DNA of 64,000 nt from Lobosporangium transversale (GCF_002105155.1 NW_019029003.1:1-64000), one strand, 5' to 3'. Shown: positions 22,346 through 35,610, counted from the first letter of the stretch. Program-made: numbers and translations. Notes: generated from the sequence alone by a model not told the origin.

Positions 22346-23718
22346 ATCACAGAATTACTTACTTAAGCCAATCCCCTCAAAAGAAAAGACAGCAGTTCCA
22401 ATAAGCAGCGCAAAATCATTTTGATTGAACAGTGCGACATTAGGCCCTGCGCCATTATGGACCAACTCGTTGATCGAGTAATACCACAAGTATATGATAC
22501 CAAAAATGATAAACACATTGGCGAACATGCTAGGCAATGACAGGACGGCCATACGACGGATCAGGACCAAAGGAATCAAGGCAACCAAGGGGAAGAGAAC
22601 GTAATACTTCTCTTGAACGATATGATCGGCTTGACACTTCGAAAATGTCTGTACCACTGCAAATAGGTTTTGAGAGATGAAGATCAGGTATGCACAGACG
22701 AACCCAATCTGAGAGATGGCCACGGACAACAGCACTGCTAACCGCATGTACTTGCCAAATAGCACCAATCCCATATTCTGAAAATTCTCACGAACTATCA
22801 ATCGAACTCTCACCAACAACAGGAAGGCAATGCAGCAGATGAAAGCTACTGCTATCATCATGAAGCAAGAAAACAGGATACCTAAAAAAAAAAAAATAAA
22901 AATAAAAATAAAAAAAAAAAAAAAAAAAAGTAAACAAGAAGCGTTAGTTACCCTTTCTTCTTCCTCAAAGACCTTGTATTTTTTCCTTTCCTACCTCCAT
23001 TCATGAATGCTCTAGGCAAGAAGAGCACTCCAGTACCAACAAATGCCTTTCCAAGCAGCAAACTAGCTTTTGTGGCTGATACAGTTCCTCGAGGTACATC
23101 TTGTTCATCCATCCTACCGCTATGCGCACGGATCAACACTCCATCTGCTGGTTGTGATAATGGTGTTAATGATCCTGAAGGTGATCGCTCCTCATTCTTA
23201 TCCAGATATGGGCGTCCATCAATTATATTGCCACCACTAATATTCTTAGCATGGGATGGCTGGCAGGAGAGTCGACCCTTTTCCACGGCTGAAGAAATAT
23301 CTTCATCTACAGCCACCGACGAAGTTCGACGAGAACGAGATCCTCCATAATTATCATACATAGATGTGTATTCCGAGTTGGCATGAACTAACCATGATAC
23401 TGGACGAGAATGAGAGTTAGATCGGGAGCTGGGCTTTGGGCGGGAACGTGACGTGGCTCTGGAATTCGGATTGGACTTGGACTTAGGGCCATTGTAGTCT
23501 TGATGAGAAAAGAAGGCAGTACGACCACGTTGCCGCTGTTGTTCGGAGAGGCCGGTGGCGACATGGGATGCTAAATTCCTGTCAGAGCCGGGAGAAGGAC
23601 TAATGCGGACATGGGTTTGTGGAGGCACATGTGGTGAGGCCATAAAATGTGGTTCATCGTTACTGTGTTGATATTGGTATAGAGACTGTTGCTGCTGTTC
23701 TTGTTTTTGCTCGCTCAT
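21631..23718 (-). CDS. AVT-type amino acid transporter (SLC36/AAAP family)
   Basis: Three minus-strand exons (23718-22995, 22881-22363, 22247-21631) give about 619 residues. The first ~210 are disordered, Gln/Ser/Arg-rich and cytosolic, as in yeast AVT3/AVT4. The conserved domain opens with TVSATKASLLLGKAFVGTGV, then FLPRAFMNGG, the AAAP signature. About eleven spans follow, including AVFSFEGIGLIIPITESMAE, with the GIGL-PI-ES motif restored across intron 2 by the AG at 22249-22248, and FGSVGALCYAAFGSNVQTVV. Yeast relatives export neutral amino acids from the vacuole; substrate here is inferred. A long T run lies in each intron on the sense strand. Start chosen as the first ATG of the open frame. 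Confidence 0.9.
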
Positions 23719-24151
23719 GGTAGTAAAATAAATAACGTTCCACGAACAAGAATGACAACGAAGGAAAGAAGGAAGGAAGTAAATAAGGCGAAATAAGCAG
23801 GAAAGAGACGGAGGAATGAAGAGAAAATTATGGTACTAATGGAGTATTAAACAGCCAAAGAAAGGAAAGAATTGTGAAGGTGAAGGAAGGGTGGGTGGAG
23901 AGGATTTTTATATACATGAAGAGACGATTCTCGACATGATCAATCTACACTGTCAAAAAGCGTCATGCAGGACAAAATAATGATGATGACAGCATCCAAA
24001 CCAATGCTTGCGGTTAATAGGGTTTCTTACACAATAATAAGCTTCCTTGGTGGATCCGTCATGTCTAGGAATATAAAGCTCCGACTGAGATCGAGAGTGT
24101 GCCAGAACAGAAATGAATACTGGATATATTTCGATATCGACGAGAACATTG

Positions 24152-24185
<34 letters not shown>

Positions 24186-25003
24186 GACCCTTTTTTATGC
24201 ATTTAGTCGTAAAAGGGATGTCTCCAAGACTTCTGCTGTGCGCCAAAGTGATCACCTCCAGATTGTTTGTAAAGCAAATGCTGGTTACTTCTACCCTGCA
24301 GTCTCCTTTGGCAATTGGTTCAACTCTGTTCATACATAAACTTCCATCGGTCACATTCGAACCAGGCCAGGGAGTTGAAACCTACCCTCTCCGCTCATTA
24401 AATAGGTGTTAAACACGACAACTAGAGCCGAGGTCGTTATTGTCAATGAATCTTTGTTTGAATTTTCCGCAAATAAGAAAAGAGTAGATTGAGGGAGACT
24501 TCATTTCATTAAATAAGAAAGAAAAAAAAAAAAAAAAAAAAAAAAAAAAGATGCATTACGTAGGTTGCCGTTGACATTGAAATATTGAAAGGCACAACTG
24601 CGAGAGGACTTGGGTAAGTTACATCATCAAAGAGAATCAAGTGTTCCCACACCCTCCATGTCCCTGAGAAAAAATGAATAGCCAATCATCATGGTGGGTT
24701 AATCTAATATCACCTTACTTTACAGTACGTATTATTAAAATCATGAGTTGATTATATGCTGATCAGATTAGCCATTGGTGCGTAAAGACGATGCCATTCC
24801 ATGTGTTAATTGATAAAAAAAATTAAAGGGTCAATAGAGTAAATGTTCCAGACATTCATATGCCACACTCGATAAAATTGCGGTCCATGCGCCTCTCCGA
24901 ACGTGTTCTTGGGATTTTCCGGCTCGCATAAAGCAACTGCGCGTGGTTGCACTTTTTTTTTTGTCGTCTCATTCATTTCTTTTGTTCATTTCAGCCATTC
25001 ACA
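23719..25003. other. Divergent promoter region
   Basis: Upstream of both the AVT gene (-) and aspartate aminotransferase (+). It holds T and A runs near 24152-24184 and 24522-24549 and a C/T-rich leader before 25004. Frames spanning the T runs are read-through artefacts. No gene seen. Confidence 0.5.
23903..23915 (-). promoter_or_regulatory. TATA-like element upstream of the AVT gene
   Basis: TATATAAAAATCC on the minus strand about 190 bases upstream of the ATG. The purine-rich plus strand between it and the ATG gives a C/T-rich leader. Motif and position only. Confidence 0.35.
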
Positions 25004-25757
25004 ATGACATCCTCTCTTAACCCTCCTGCTCTTCGCCTGCAGCAGATCAGCAACCATATCTCCAACAATGCCAATACATGTAAGGATGGGCTTTGCCTTG
25101 ATTCATAGTATAAAACAACTTGGATTTCACAACAACAATGCCGTAGGCATCACACATACATCTAACCAGCTTTCTACAACTTAGCCTCTGTCTTCCAAAA
25201 CGTCAATGCAGCGCCTGCCGATGTCATCTTTGCATTGACCTCCTCATACAAGGCCGATACCTATCCAAAGAAGGTCAATCTTGGTGTAGGAGCCTACCGT
25301 ACAGAGGAAGGCAAACCATGGGTCCTTCCTGTAGTGAAGAAGGTAAAAAGCTCGTACAACCATTGTTTTAGTTATCTGCTACGAGGGAAAAAAGAAGAAA
25401 ATATAAGCTCGATTGACTGAATAACCATGGTGATATTATCTTCACTAGGCGGAACACATTTTAGTCAACGATGACAACCTGGACCACGAGTACCTACCCA
25501 TCCTCGGATCAGAGTCCTTCCGTAAGGCTTCTGCTAAATTGATCCTTGGAGCCAATTCCAAGGCAATTATGGAAGGCCGGGTCGGTTCTGCTCAGTGCAT
25601 CTCCGGGACTGGAGCTGTTTACACCGGAGCAAGCTTCCTATCGAAACACTATCCTATCAAAGATGCAGCATGCTACATCTCAAAACCAACCTGGGGTACG
25701 TTTAGTTTCAAGGACAAAAAACATTTAGAACATTTAGTCATATGCTTCAGAATTCTC

Positions 25758-25797
<40 letters not shown>

Positions 25798-26750
25798 TTT
25801 ACACTAAGGTCCGATCCGTCCTGTTGCTCTCAGATATTCTTATAAACCAATATTCATTTCTGTCTCTTTGGCCTATACAGCATGTGCAGACACAATGTGG
25901 ACTAATCTTCTTGTTTACTCAACCATGAAAACAACTAGCAAATCATCGTGCAATTTTCGAGGGTGTCGGAATCCCCGTGCTCGAATACCCTTATTGGGAT
26001 CCTGTGACTAAGGGCCTTGATCTGAAAGGGATGCTCAACACAATGCAAACAGCACCCAATGGTTCTATTTTCTTGATTCATCCATGTGCTCATAATCCCA
26101 CAGGAGTGGATCCCACACCTGAACAATGGAAACAAATTGCAGATGTGATGGAAGCCAAGGGCCATTTCACGTTCTTTGATTGTGCGTACCAGGGCTTCGC
26201 ATCCGGTAACCTGGACAAGGATGCTTATTCTGTTCGGTATTTTGTCGAGCGTGGATTCGAGCTCTTTGTTGCACAATCATACTCCAAAAACTTTGGTCTT
26301 TATTCTGAACGGGCTGGTAATTTGGTAATCGTGAGCAAGACACCCGAGATCAAAACCAAAATTGAGTCACAGATCGCCAAGGCCCAACGAGCTGTCATCT
26401 CAAACCCACCTGCGTTTGGATCTCGAATCGTAAGCACTGTTTTGAGTGACGAAAAGTTATATGCAGAATGGGAGAAGAATCTGGCGACAATGGCGAACCG
26501 GATTATTGACATGCGCAAGGCCCTATATGATGAGTTGGTACGGCTAGGGACACCTGGCAAGTGGAACCATATTGTAGACCAGATTGGCATGTTCTCGTTT
26601 ACAGGTCTTACCACACCACAAGTGAAGGTGTTGAAAGAAAAATATCATGTTTATTTGACAGATAATGGACGTATCTCTATGGCAGGACTCAACAGCTCCA
26701 ATGTTAAGTACTTTGCACAAGCGGTTGATGATGTGGTGCGCAATCACTGA
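25004..26750 (+). CDS. AAT2: Aspartate aminotransferase, cytosolic type
   Basis: Four exons (25004-25079, 25185-25342, 25449-25695, 25939-26750) give about 430 residues. The enzyme swaps the amino group between aspartate and 2-oxoglutarate using pyridoxal phosphate. Visible family blocks: [70 protein letters not shown] (across intron 3), [28 protein letters not shown], and [16 protein letters not shown] with the cofactor-binding Lys. The C-terminal part has [20 protein letters not shown] and [20 protein letters not shown]. No mitochondrial presequence is present: the protein begins [20 protein letters not shown], so I infer a cytosolic enzyme. Intron 3 has a T run of about 34. Confidence 0.95.
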
Positions 26751-26788
26751 TTGTTCTTATTGACTTGATTACTTTGAAGATTAATAAT

Positions 26789-26794
26789 AATAAA
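26789..26794 (+). terminator. AATAAA polyadenylation signal of the aminotransferase
   Basis: AATAAA 39 bases after the stop codon in an AT-rich run (TTAATAATAATAAAGC). Position is the only support. Confidence 0.5.
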
Positions 26795-27288
26795 GCTGAA
26801 CCACTTGTCAATGGGTGACAAGGAGAATTAAGAAACCATTCATCTGAGCAATAGGATATTAAGGTATCAGGAGCCTTTTTATAATCATTCAGTTGAATAA
26901 TACAAAGAACTGTCATCATTGAAATAAATGTTTGAAGCCCCGTAGGGTCTTCATACAGATATAGTTGTCCTATTGATGAATGTAAGGAGCTTAATAGGGC
27001 CCGGGGGACAGTGTCTTTTTATACTCCCCTGGGACTGTGAATTTTTGAATGAAGTCCAAAATATGCGACATTGAAATGTGGGACATTTTGGTTTTAAAAT
27101 CATGCCAAAATTAAGAGAAGAAGTCATATTTACTCCGCTTCACCGAAGGGATTCTGGGCAGTCTGGAGCAGGAGCGAAAAAAAATAAAGGATGGCCATAA
27201 CAACCGAAAAGCACTCACAAGCAGGTGCTGCCTGGAGAAAGAGGAAAAGCTATTCCAAGACGAGAAATATGGGGACACAGGGCATGGG

Positions 27289-27322
<34 letters not shown>

Positions 27323-27654
27323 TTTTTTTCTATCTGAATTACAGAACTGCCAAGCAAAGAAAAGAGAGGCCTGCTTGGTTGTCCATGAGTATGTTGTTGT
27401 TTTGGAACAGTTGAGCTGGACGTTGCACCACCTGTTTGTAGTCTTTTTTTTTTTTTTTTTTTTTTTTTTTTCCCCTGTCTTTTGTTCTCAAGGCTTTTTC
27501 CCCCCTTTCATTAGTTTTTTGTTTCTATTTTTTTTCCTTCTAGTTGCTCGGAGTATTGCTCTTTGCACTTCCTCTCTTGCTCCTTAAACTTTTTTACTTT
27601 TCATCCCAATGCATAATATATAACTGTCATTCTCCTCTTTATTAACCTATTTCT

Positions 27655-27686
<32 letters not shown>

Positions 27687-27746
27687 GGAGATATTGCTTT
27701 ACAAAGTAAAGAAAGAAAAAAAAAAATATGAAGCCTGAGAGGAAGA
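26795..27746. other. Spacer rich in homopolymer runs
   Basis: Contains an A run near 27291-27319 and T runs near 27444-27470 and 27661-27686. Frames here encode poly-Lys or poly-Phe and are not genes. A G/C-rich patch (GGGCCCGGGGGAC) lies near 26997-27009. No gene seen. Confidence 0.5.
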
Positions 27747-28148
27747 TCAAGTCAACCGAGTTCGGTTCTGTTTTAAACTCGAGATTGGTGTTCTTTGGTT
27801 AAGTCCGGACTTTCTACTCGTGACCATCAATCCAGCGAAGGGAAGCTCTTGCGAAATAACGCTCGTGTCCTCCTCTCTTGATGTTTGTTGTCTTTTTTTG
27901 AGATCATTGTTGCAGATGTCAACCAGCTCAAGCAAATCAAGAGACAAATGAAGGCGCGCGCAAGATTCTTCCAGACATACTATTTTAAGTTCATTGATAG
28001 TTTTGTCTATATGTTTATGAAGAAATGACCATGAATTACCACCATATTTGAACGTTCTACCTTTTAAACCTGCAATAACAGTACTTTCTTTGTTAAGGCT
28101 AATTGTTGTGATAGTTCTTTTATTATTATAGACACAAAAAATAAACAA
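27747..28148 (-). CDS. Orphan reading frame, possible terminal exon
   Basis: About 133 codons on the minus strand, just downstream of the long low-complexity gene's stop at 28171. The centre has ordinary protein composition and looks helical (FLHKHIDKTINELKIVCLEE, then SCARLHLSLDLLELVDICNN). The tail is polar with many Ser, Arg and Gln. The first residues (MFIFCVYNNKRTITTI) look like intron or spacer, and acceptor-like AGs at the TTGCAG and AACAATTAG sites could begin a true exon. It may be an alternative 3' exon of the neighbour or a decayed gene. No family recognised. Confidence 0.35.
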   Translation of the reverse strand: MFIFCVYNNKRTITTISLNKESTVIAGLKGRTFKYGGNSWSFLHKHIDKTINELKIVCLEESCARLHLSLDLLELVDICNNDLKKRQQTSREEDTSVISQELPFAGLMVTSRKSGLNQRTPISSLKQNRTRLT

Positions 28149-28170
28149 AATTGATTATCTATTTTTTTTT

Positions 28171-31100
28171 TTAAACCAATGGGGCTTCCATGGTAACCAT
28201 GCTCAGATGATGCGAATGGGAAGGAGGTAAATGATGATGATGGCTTTGTCGAAGACCCTCAAGATCCACTTTCTGGACTTCAGCAATGGACACGATAGTC
28301 GGGCCATTGTCATAGGTCGATACGGACAGAGCACAATCGTATCCGGCTGGCGAACCCAGTGACTGCTGCTGCTGTTGCTGTTGCAACATCTGCGACTGCC
28401 ATTGAGACGGCGACTGGGACGAGAGCTGGAGCAGACTTTGGCTCAAGCTTTGCTGATGGCTGCCATAGAATTGGCTCTGGTTGTTGTTGTTATTAATGTT
28501 ACTATTATGATTTAGCGTCGTTGCATTGGATGCTGTTGCATAGGGCTCGTTACCACCCATGGAGTCGCAACCGCTATCTACTAAATCCTTCGGGATAGGC
28601 ATTAACTGAGAAGATCGTCTAGCCCTGTGGCGGCTACCGACTACGTCATTGCCCAATGGCTGTTCAGTTACTGTTACTGATGAAGACACTAAAAGCGGTT
28701 CAAAGTCTCCATCAATATCATCATCATCATCATCATCATCGATGACGGCAGCAGCAGGAACTGGGGCAACAAACGCAGAGGCAATTTTAGAATTGGCGTT
28801 ACTGCCATGATAATTGATGGTGTTGTTGTTATAGCTGTTGTTGAATATCCGGTTTGTAGATGTGGAGTGCCGGAGAACAGATGAGGCAGGAGGTGGCGTT
28901 AATGACGTTTGTCCGAAGGGCGAAAACATTGGGTCTTGGCCAAAATAATCGTCATCATCCTTATCATCTTGAAGTGTCATCTTGCGGAATCCCAACTGTT
29001 GTGGCTGAATGGGGTCTACAAGGCTTTCACGTGGGTTTCGTCCACCACTGTTTTTATTGTTGTTACTATTGCTATTGCTGTTGTCGTTGTCCTTGTTATC
29101 GTTAGATTGTGCAGTACCTGATCTAGAGACAGGTGTGACCAATCCTTTCCGCTGAATCACCGCAGCGGAATAATGGTATTGATTATGGATAATTGGGTCA
29201 GCATACATTTGTTGTTGCTGAAAATGCTGATTATATTGCATGGGAGATGGTGTGAGGGCAGAGCGGATGTGCGTTGATGGTAAAGAGATATCGCGGAAAG
29301 GCGACTCGGGCGAGGGCATATCCTTCTTCTTGGAGATACCGAACACGCCTTTCAGAATCTGTTTCATGCGACTATTACCTTTGATGCTGCTCCTAGGTTT
29401 ACTCGCAGGCGTGTCAGTACGTGCATATTCACGCCCACGTAGTGCCTCTTGTTCCTCCAGAATATCAAAGATAGGTGTTCCTCGGTTTCCAGAACGAACA
29501 TTCAAGGAGTTGAACCTAGTATGGCCCGGTCGATTAGGTTCTGATGATTTGGCTTGTTTGCCTACAACAGGCATACTATCGTGTCTCTGATGGCCTTGAC
29601 GACGAGTCAGGAACGAAAATCTGGAAGAGAATCGAGTGGATTTCTTTTCTTTCTCAACAAATGTAGGGGGTGGTGATACTAGTTGTCGTTGTTGTTGTAA
29701 AAGCTGATATTGTTGCTGATACTGTTGAGCAGGCGTCAATTGCTGATAACGATGTCGCGCTATGAGTTCGGCTTTAAATTCATCTTCCTCAGCATCGTCA
29801 CTGTCATTATCAGGATACTGCAGTTGTCGAAAGGTTCTTTGTTGTTGTACTTTTGAAAGATGGCGTTCTTGATGCCACTCAGTGTTCTGGATGACGGGCA
29901 TATATTCATAGGTAGGATATTTGTTGACAGGTAAAGATGGAGATATTGGGGAGGAAGGATTCCGCCGGAGGTGCTGAAGATCAGTGGTATCTCCATAGAG
30001 GTGGATACCTGCTAAACTGTCTGGATCTAGCTCCTCCAATTGTTGCCAATCATTTTCATGACCCATACCTGAAAAAATGGAGTCGCGATAGAGCGTTTGA
30101 TCATGATGGGTCATACTTCGAGGGAGTGCCCTTGGTAAGGCCATGCTGGGATCAAGGCCATCAGGGATACAATTAGATTGACGCCGTGATGAAGGAAGAT
30201 GATGCTGGTATAGTACAGATGACTTTGGAGGGGTTCTTTGTTGAGGACGGTAATTTGGGGAGCGAGTTTGGTATTCTTCAAAGCTGTCTTGTTTTGATTG
30301 TGTTACTTGTCGTTCTTGTTGTTGTTGTTGTTGATAATGTGGTTGTGTGGCAGGTTCGAATTGTCGATATGGGTGTTGACGGACATGTGGAGAGGAAACT
30401 TGAGAGCTGTGTAACTCAAGGGCGAGGTCAGATCTATTGTTGTTGTTGTCACTGATCGAGCTACGCCAACCTTTCTCGGCTACGCTGCGGTACACTTCTT
30501 CTTCCCCGGCAATGAGTCCTCGTTGCATCTCAACATAGGCGACGATATGCTTTAACTTTGCGTCCCTCGACTGTGGAATCTGCTGATTAGGACGGGAAGA
30601 GGGGAAGGGAGGGGGGGGAATAAAAAGAAACAAGGCAATGGACGGGGGAAAAGGAAAAAATAATAGGTTAATGATAAGAATATGATCACAAAGTCTAATG
30701 ATGCGCGAATTGGAGACCCTTGCGCTTGTTTGGTTCTTTTATACGATTAAATACATAATAACCAGAGCACTGGTTCAGGAATCTTTACATCAACGTGATG
30801 AGGTCCTAAAGGAACAGCGGAGGGACCTGCACATCCCACGCCCCATCGATTTGTTTTGCAGAGCATGTAAAATAGGCCAAATGACATTCATTTCTTTTTT
30901 AAATTAGGCGACCAGTGCGACTTGATCTGTTTTCTCCCATCTTCCTCCCCTTTCATGTTTGTCCCTTGCTTTTTATTACTGTTACCACACTCAGCCAAAT
31001 TAAAAATGGAGACACAGGGACAATGTGTGACACATGATATTGACATGAACGATAATGAGAAATGACATAAAAGATAGACTATGCCAGCCTTGGCCAACCG

Positions 31101-31511
31101 TGTCTTTTTTTTTTTTTTTTTTTTTTTTTTTGCCCATGCATGTCGTGGCAATGGAAAAGAAAGATAAAAAAAGGTGGAGACAATGCCAAAAATGCAAACA
31201 ATCATGCAAAAAAAAATCCACAAATCAAACAAGGTCGTACTATAGCACATGGTCAGTCCACAACAAAGAGACGATCGTCTTCCATAAAAAAAAAAAAAAA
31301 AAAAAAAAAAAAGGGAAAAGAAAGGCCATCTCATTTCTTTATTTTTTTTTTTTATTTTTGTTTTATAGTCCATTGAGTTGAGCTGGTTCGCATGACTTAC
31401 TGTGATGGTATGTCTGTACAAGTTAGCCTCCGTGAGAGGTGCGATCGGTGATTGGAATCTCTGCGAGACATGTCTTGACACCATGCTCGAGAATTCTGAC
31501 ACGGCAGCCAT
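28171..31511 (-). CDS. Long Gln/Ser-rich hypothetical protein
   Basis: Two exons: 31511-31401 (37 residues, MAAVSEFSSMVSRHVSQRFQ and so on) and 30582-28171, about 840 residues in all. The short first exon and the start of the second (QIPQSRDAKLKHIVAYVEMQ, RGLIAGEEEVYRSVAEKGW) have ordinary, possibly helical sequence and are the likely conserved module. The rest is low complexity: poly-Gln runs, Asn runs, an eight-residue Asp run (IDDDDDDDDID) and a His-rich end (QSHHHHLPPSHSHHLS). Basic patches such as KKSTRFSSRFSFLTRRQGHQ occur. I recognise no domain. The intron is 818 bp and ends in a CAGCAG tandem acceptor, so the second exon may start at 30582 or 30579. The gene is probably expressed, since the frame stays open for 2.4 kb. 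Confidence 0.7.
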
Positions 31512-31798
31512 GAGTTTAAAAAAAAAAGAAAAAAAGTTTATGTGTTTGGATGGCCAATGCTGAAGATGGTATATGTGCAGGTAAGGTGGTAGGGTTTATA
31601 TTATGCTTAAAAGTACAATGGTATTCACACAAGTAAATTTGTACATGTAATAAAAATGACAAGGATTGATGAGATCTGTAATGCAAAAAAAAAAAAGAAA
31701 AAAAAAAAAAAAAGTGATGGTACAAAGAGATCAGCAAGTGTAAGTGAGAAGTAAGAAGTGAAATGAGACAATGGGTGTTTCCATTGGACAGGGAAGCC

Positions 31799-31832
<34 letters not shown>

Positions 31833-34800
31833 AGAAAGAGAAGAGAGAGTGTGGGACGAATGGACTGTCAGAAATAGGGGATCAGGACAATGGTTGAAGT
31901 GTGTGGTTTGACCGTTGTAGCAGCGTAAAAAAGGTCTCAGCAAGCCATGCGATGATTGGGTAATGGTTTCGATGCTGTTTTTTATTTCCAATGTGAAGAA
32001 AAAGGGGAAGAAAAAAAAAAAGGAGTTAAAGAAGGAGTTAAAGAAGGAAGAAAAGACATGTGTTTTCCCGCCTGGGCCTTTTTGTCATGGTTTGCCTTGT
32101 TCGCATGGGAATATGTATTGTTCATTCTTAAGATCCAGAAATATACAAATACAAATCTCCATTGCTCTGCCATTTTAAAAATACAGCATGAACAATGACT
32201 CTCTTTGACTTTTTTTTTTTTTTTTTCTTTTTTTTCTTTCAGCTGTTAATAGGCAGGACGCATGCATAAATGCACGCAGGTCTTCATTTATTCATTTTGC
32301 AGCTGAAGACAGGACTACAACAAGGACAGGGATGCAGGAAGGGACCAGGATATTTCCCCCCCCCCGGCTATATTGATCATGCAGAGATAGTTTTGTAGTT
32401 GCGGATTCTCAGCTGAATGAATTCACATTGCTTTTTCATTCTGGGAATGAATCGGATTGGATTTTAATTCTTTGGCTCTATTTTGGATAAATTCGCTTTG
32501 ATTCTCAGCTCAGCATAAAATTATACCGTCTGCATTATCATGGAAAGTGTACAGCAACTGGTCTCTCTCTGTACACTCTACTCCAAGAATCAATGGAAGT
32601 AAAGGAAACTTGGACTGACAATTTGATTCAATTAAACGTTTATTTATTGCAATCACAATCCATGCGGTAATAAATAAATGAATAATGAATCTATATTTTA
32701 TCCAAAATGATTGCTACGCCTTTTTTTTTTACTCCGAGGCAGAAAGCTTGAAAGCCAGAAAGAACCAACGTTATTTTATTCCTTTTCTTTGTTCCTTTGG
32801 GCTGTGTACCGAATGTGTATTTTTCTATACTTTTGTTTAAATGTGAAGACTAAGTCTAAAAAAACAAAGAAACAAACAATAAGCAAGGGCAACACGGGAC
32901 AATGGGCTTTCATCGAAATATAAAATAAACAAAAAAGTCCATCTTGTTTACCTTCGAGTGCTCGATCGCTGTCTTGTCTTGTCATGTCATGCTTTAACAT
33001 CGCTGACATTACCCCCACAGAATGTGTAGTCTATACTGTAGATGTACAAGCGCAATATTTTTTGTCATCTTCGCCTCACTCTCTCCCTGTATCTCAATCG
33101 TACAAGAGTACAATTTCTTTTGTGCAACGAAATAAATATAAAAACTTATTAGGTTTGCATGGGGAAAAATCGATGGATCAATCCTGCTTCCCTAAGCCAA
33201 AAAAATAAAAAATAAAAAGTCAAATGAAAGGATGCTGAAAGTGATAAGGAAAAGAAAGGAGAAAAAAAAAAAAAAGGGGGGGGAAAGATGAAATGGTGAC
33301 CCGGGGTGTGGATATTTGATTCCACTCGTACCCTGCACCAATGCCCTTCCACTCTTATTCCAAAAGATACACTTTCTAGAGCTGGACCTTGTCACGCGCC
33401 GGGATATCCTACGCATTAGCGCGCATTTCTCCCAAATTGGTTCATTTATTGCGAAAGACACCTCAGTTCGAAAAATGAGAAGGATTACCATCTATAACGC
33501 ATTTAAGCAGTTTTTTTTTTTTTTTTTTTTTTTTTTATTAGCAAACTTGGGATTTTGCATATTCACGTTTTTCTTAGTAGACTTTTTCATCATTGTTACC
33601 TGGGAGCTAGATCCGAGCCTCGTTTCCCATGTTTACAAGTAGTTATGGTGGGAACTACTTTGTGCTCGGAGTAGATAAAAAAGATTATTCATGCAAGAAC
33701 CCTTTCCTCACATGAAATGTGGAAGAATTGTGGTTGTATTTCAACATTTCAAACTAAACATTCAAATTCGGTTATTTCACCAGGTGGCTGGATGCTGGAT
33801 ATGAGCAACCAACAATAACAGGAGTGGGAACATCGTAAATATATAAAAGTATATTTATATGTATATTTATATATATATATTTACACATATAACATATTCA
33901 TGTGCAGCTAAATTGCTATATACTACAGTTAATTGATTTACCAAAGTATCCTGGAACTATCATTCTTTATTGCATTTCCTCATGTGGTCGGGAACCACAG
34001 ACCGTTAATGATGGTTTTAATATAAAGCGCAATGACGAGGAATAGTTGTGCCCCCGCAATGTGTGTCCTAAATCCTTTTGCGTTGCCCATGCTGGGTTGG
34101 CAATCGTCTGATAAATGAAATGGCAATTTGTTGAGTCATTTGATGCAGCATACTGTACTGTACAGCTTGTTCCTGCTCAGAGATATCATGATTGTCCTGA
34201 TGGAGGACTATATCCCCAAACTCTGAAGTACTGATCAAACGGTGGAGACAAACAAGACATGCCTGTCTCTCTCGTGCCTACAATGATTACAGCGTAGTCT
34301 TGATTGCATCACACATCCTTATTTCATAGCGACTTGCGTCTCTTTTTAAAGGTTGTCTGCAGAATGTGCGCCTCGACTACAACGTCCAGCGCAGCAAATC
34401 AGCTCTCTCTTTTGTGTCAATTTTTTAAAGTTCTCGCTGAAACGGAAAGCCATGTGTGCAGGTCTTTTTTCTCTTTTTGGCTTTGTCTGATATGCCTTGT
34501 TTGAAAATGTCTAAAGAACCGAAGAGTTGTTTCACCAAGATTCTGGCTCCTTTCGACTTGACCAAGGATTCAGATTCAGATGAATGGCAAGGTTCTTGCA
34601 CCTTGACTCAATGAGCAAACTATAGACTATAGGCTAAAGATTACGGACAACAGTTATGCAAACATCTGTTGATGGGAGCGGGGTGATGATGCTGATGATG
34701 ATGATGGTGAGAGTTGCTTCAAACCCACGCCATCCATGAGCAAGTAGGAGATTGATCCCTATCAAAGAAAAAAGGAAAAAAAAAAAAAGATTTTTCTCAT

Positions 34801-35002
34801 GACATTTTCTTCCTCACCTTTCCTTCTGTACTGCACTACCGCAAATATACTTTGTTTTCTTTTTCTTTTTTTAAGCAACTATCGCCATCAGTTGATCGAC
34901 TTTTATTTTGTCCTTGCTGCCCTTGCTCTTCATTGCCATCACTACCACTCAAGTCAAGCAGACAATCTATTTGTTTATACTTCTATAAAATAAGAAGGGA
35001 CA
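31512..35002. other. Intergenic region, 3.5 kb
   Basis: AT-rich with many A/T runs (31685-31713, 31800-31826, 32209-32240, 33511-33537), a C run near 32357-32366 and a G run near 33275-33283, and an AT microsatellite at about 33838-33895. Several short frames appear but all are low complexity or lack family resemblance. The last 200 bases are C/T-rich and lead into the HAP2 gene. Confidence 0.5.
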
Positions 35003-35575
35003 ATGACTCAGGCAACAGGGCCATCGTCACCCCGTGCACGGGACCAACCCTCTCCTTCCCCTGCCCCACCCGCATCGTCTTCATCTCCTCAACCCTCCGA
35101 TGGAGGCGCTTCTCATCACTTTGAACACATGCCTGCTCAATATGCTGGAGCCATGGGTGGTGTTCTAGTTGTCGATCCTGTAAGCGATTTGTCAAGTAAA
35201 TTCAAATCACAACACATGCACTTCATTGATGTACTCAAGGAGAAACCTGTTTTATTTGGCTCTCATAGCATATGATGCCTCCAGGATATGTTCTCAGTCA
35301 AGTAGCTCCTCCTCGAGTCGAAGAGCCAGAGGAACCACTCTATGTCAATGCAAAGCAGGTAAAAGTCTTTTTTTTTATTACAACGGTGATTTCGTTGCAT
35401 TCCATGTCTCCATTCATTTTGATTGAAACGCACATTGTTTCCAGCGAACAAAGGCTCTTCCTGGCCGGTCTGGCGGAAAAACATTCTCAGATACCTTCCT
35501 TTTTGACTATGTTGTTTCCAAGTATTATATGAGGGTGTTCTTTTTTCTCGCGCTTTCTGGTTTTTTTTTTCCTAG

Positions 35576-35610
<35 letters not shown>

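Noticed and set aside
31055-31381. Poly-Phe/poly-Lys frames on both strands
   Set aside because: These are homopolymer read-throughs within the intron of the Gln-rich gene.
32990-33640. Short mixed frames near 33.0-33.6 kb
   Set aside because: Broken by T runs, low complexity at the ends and no recognisable motif.
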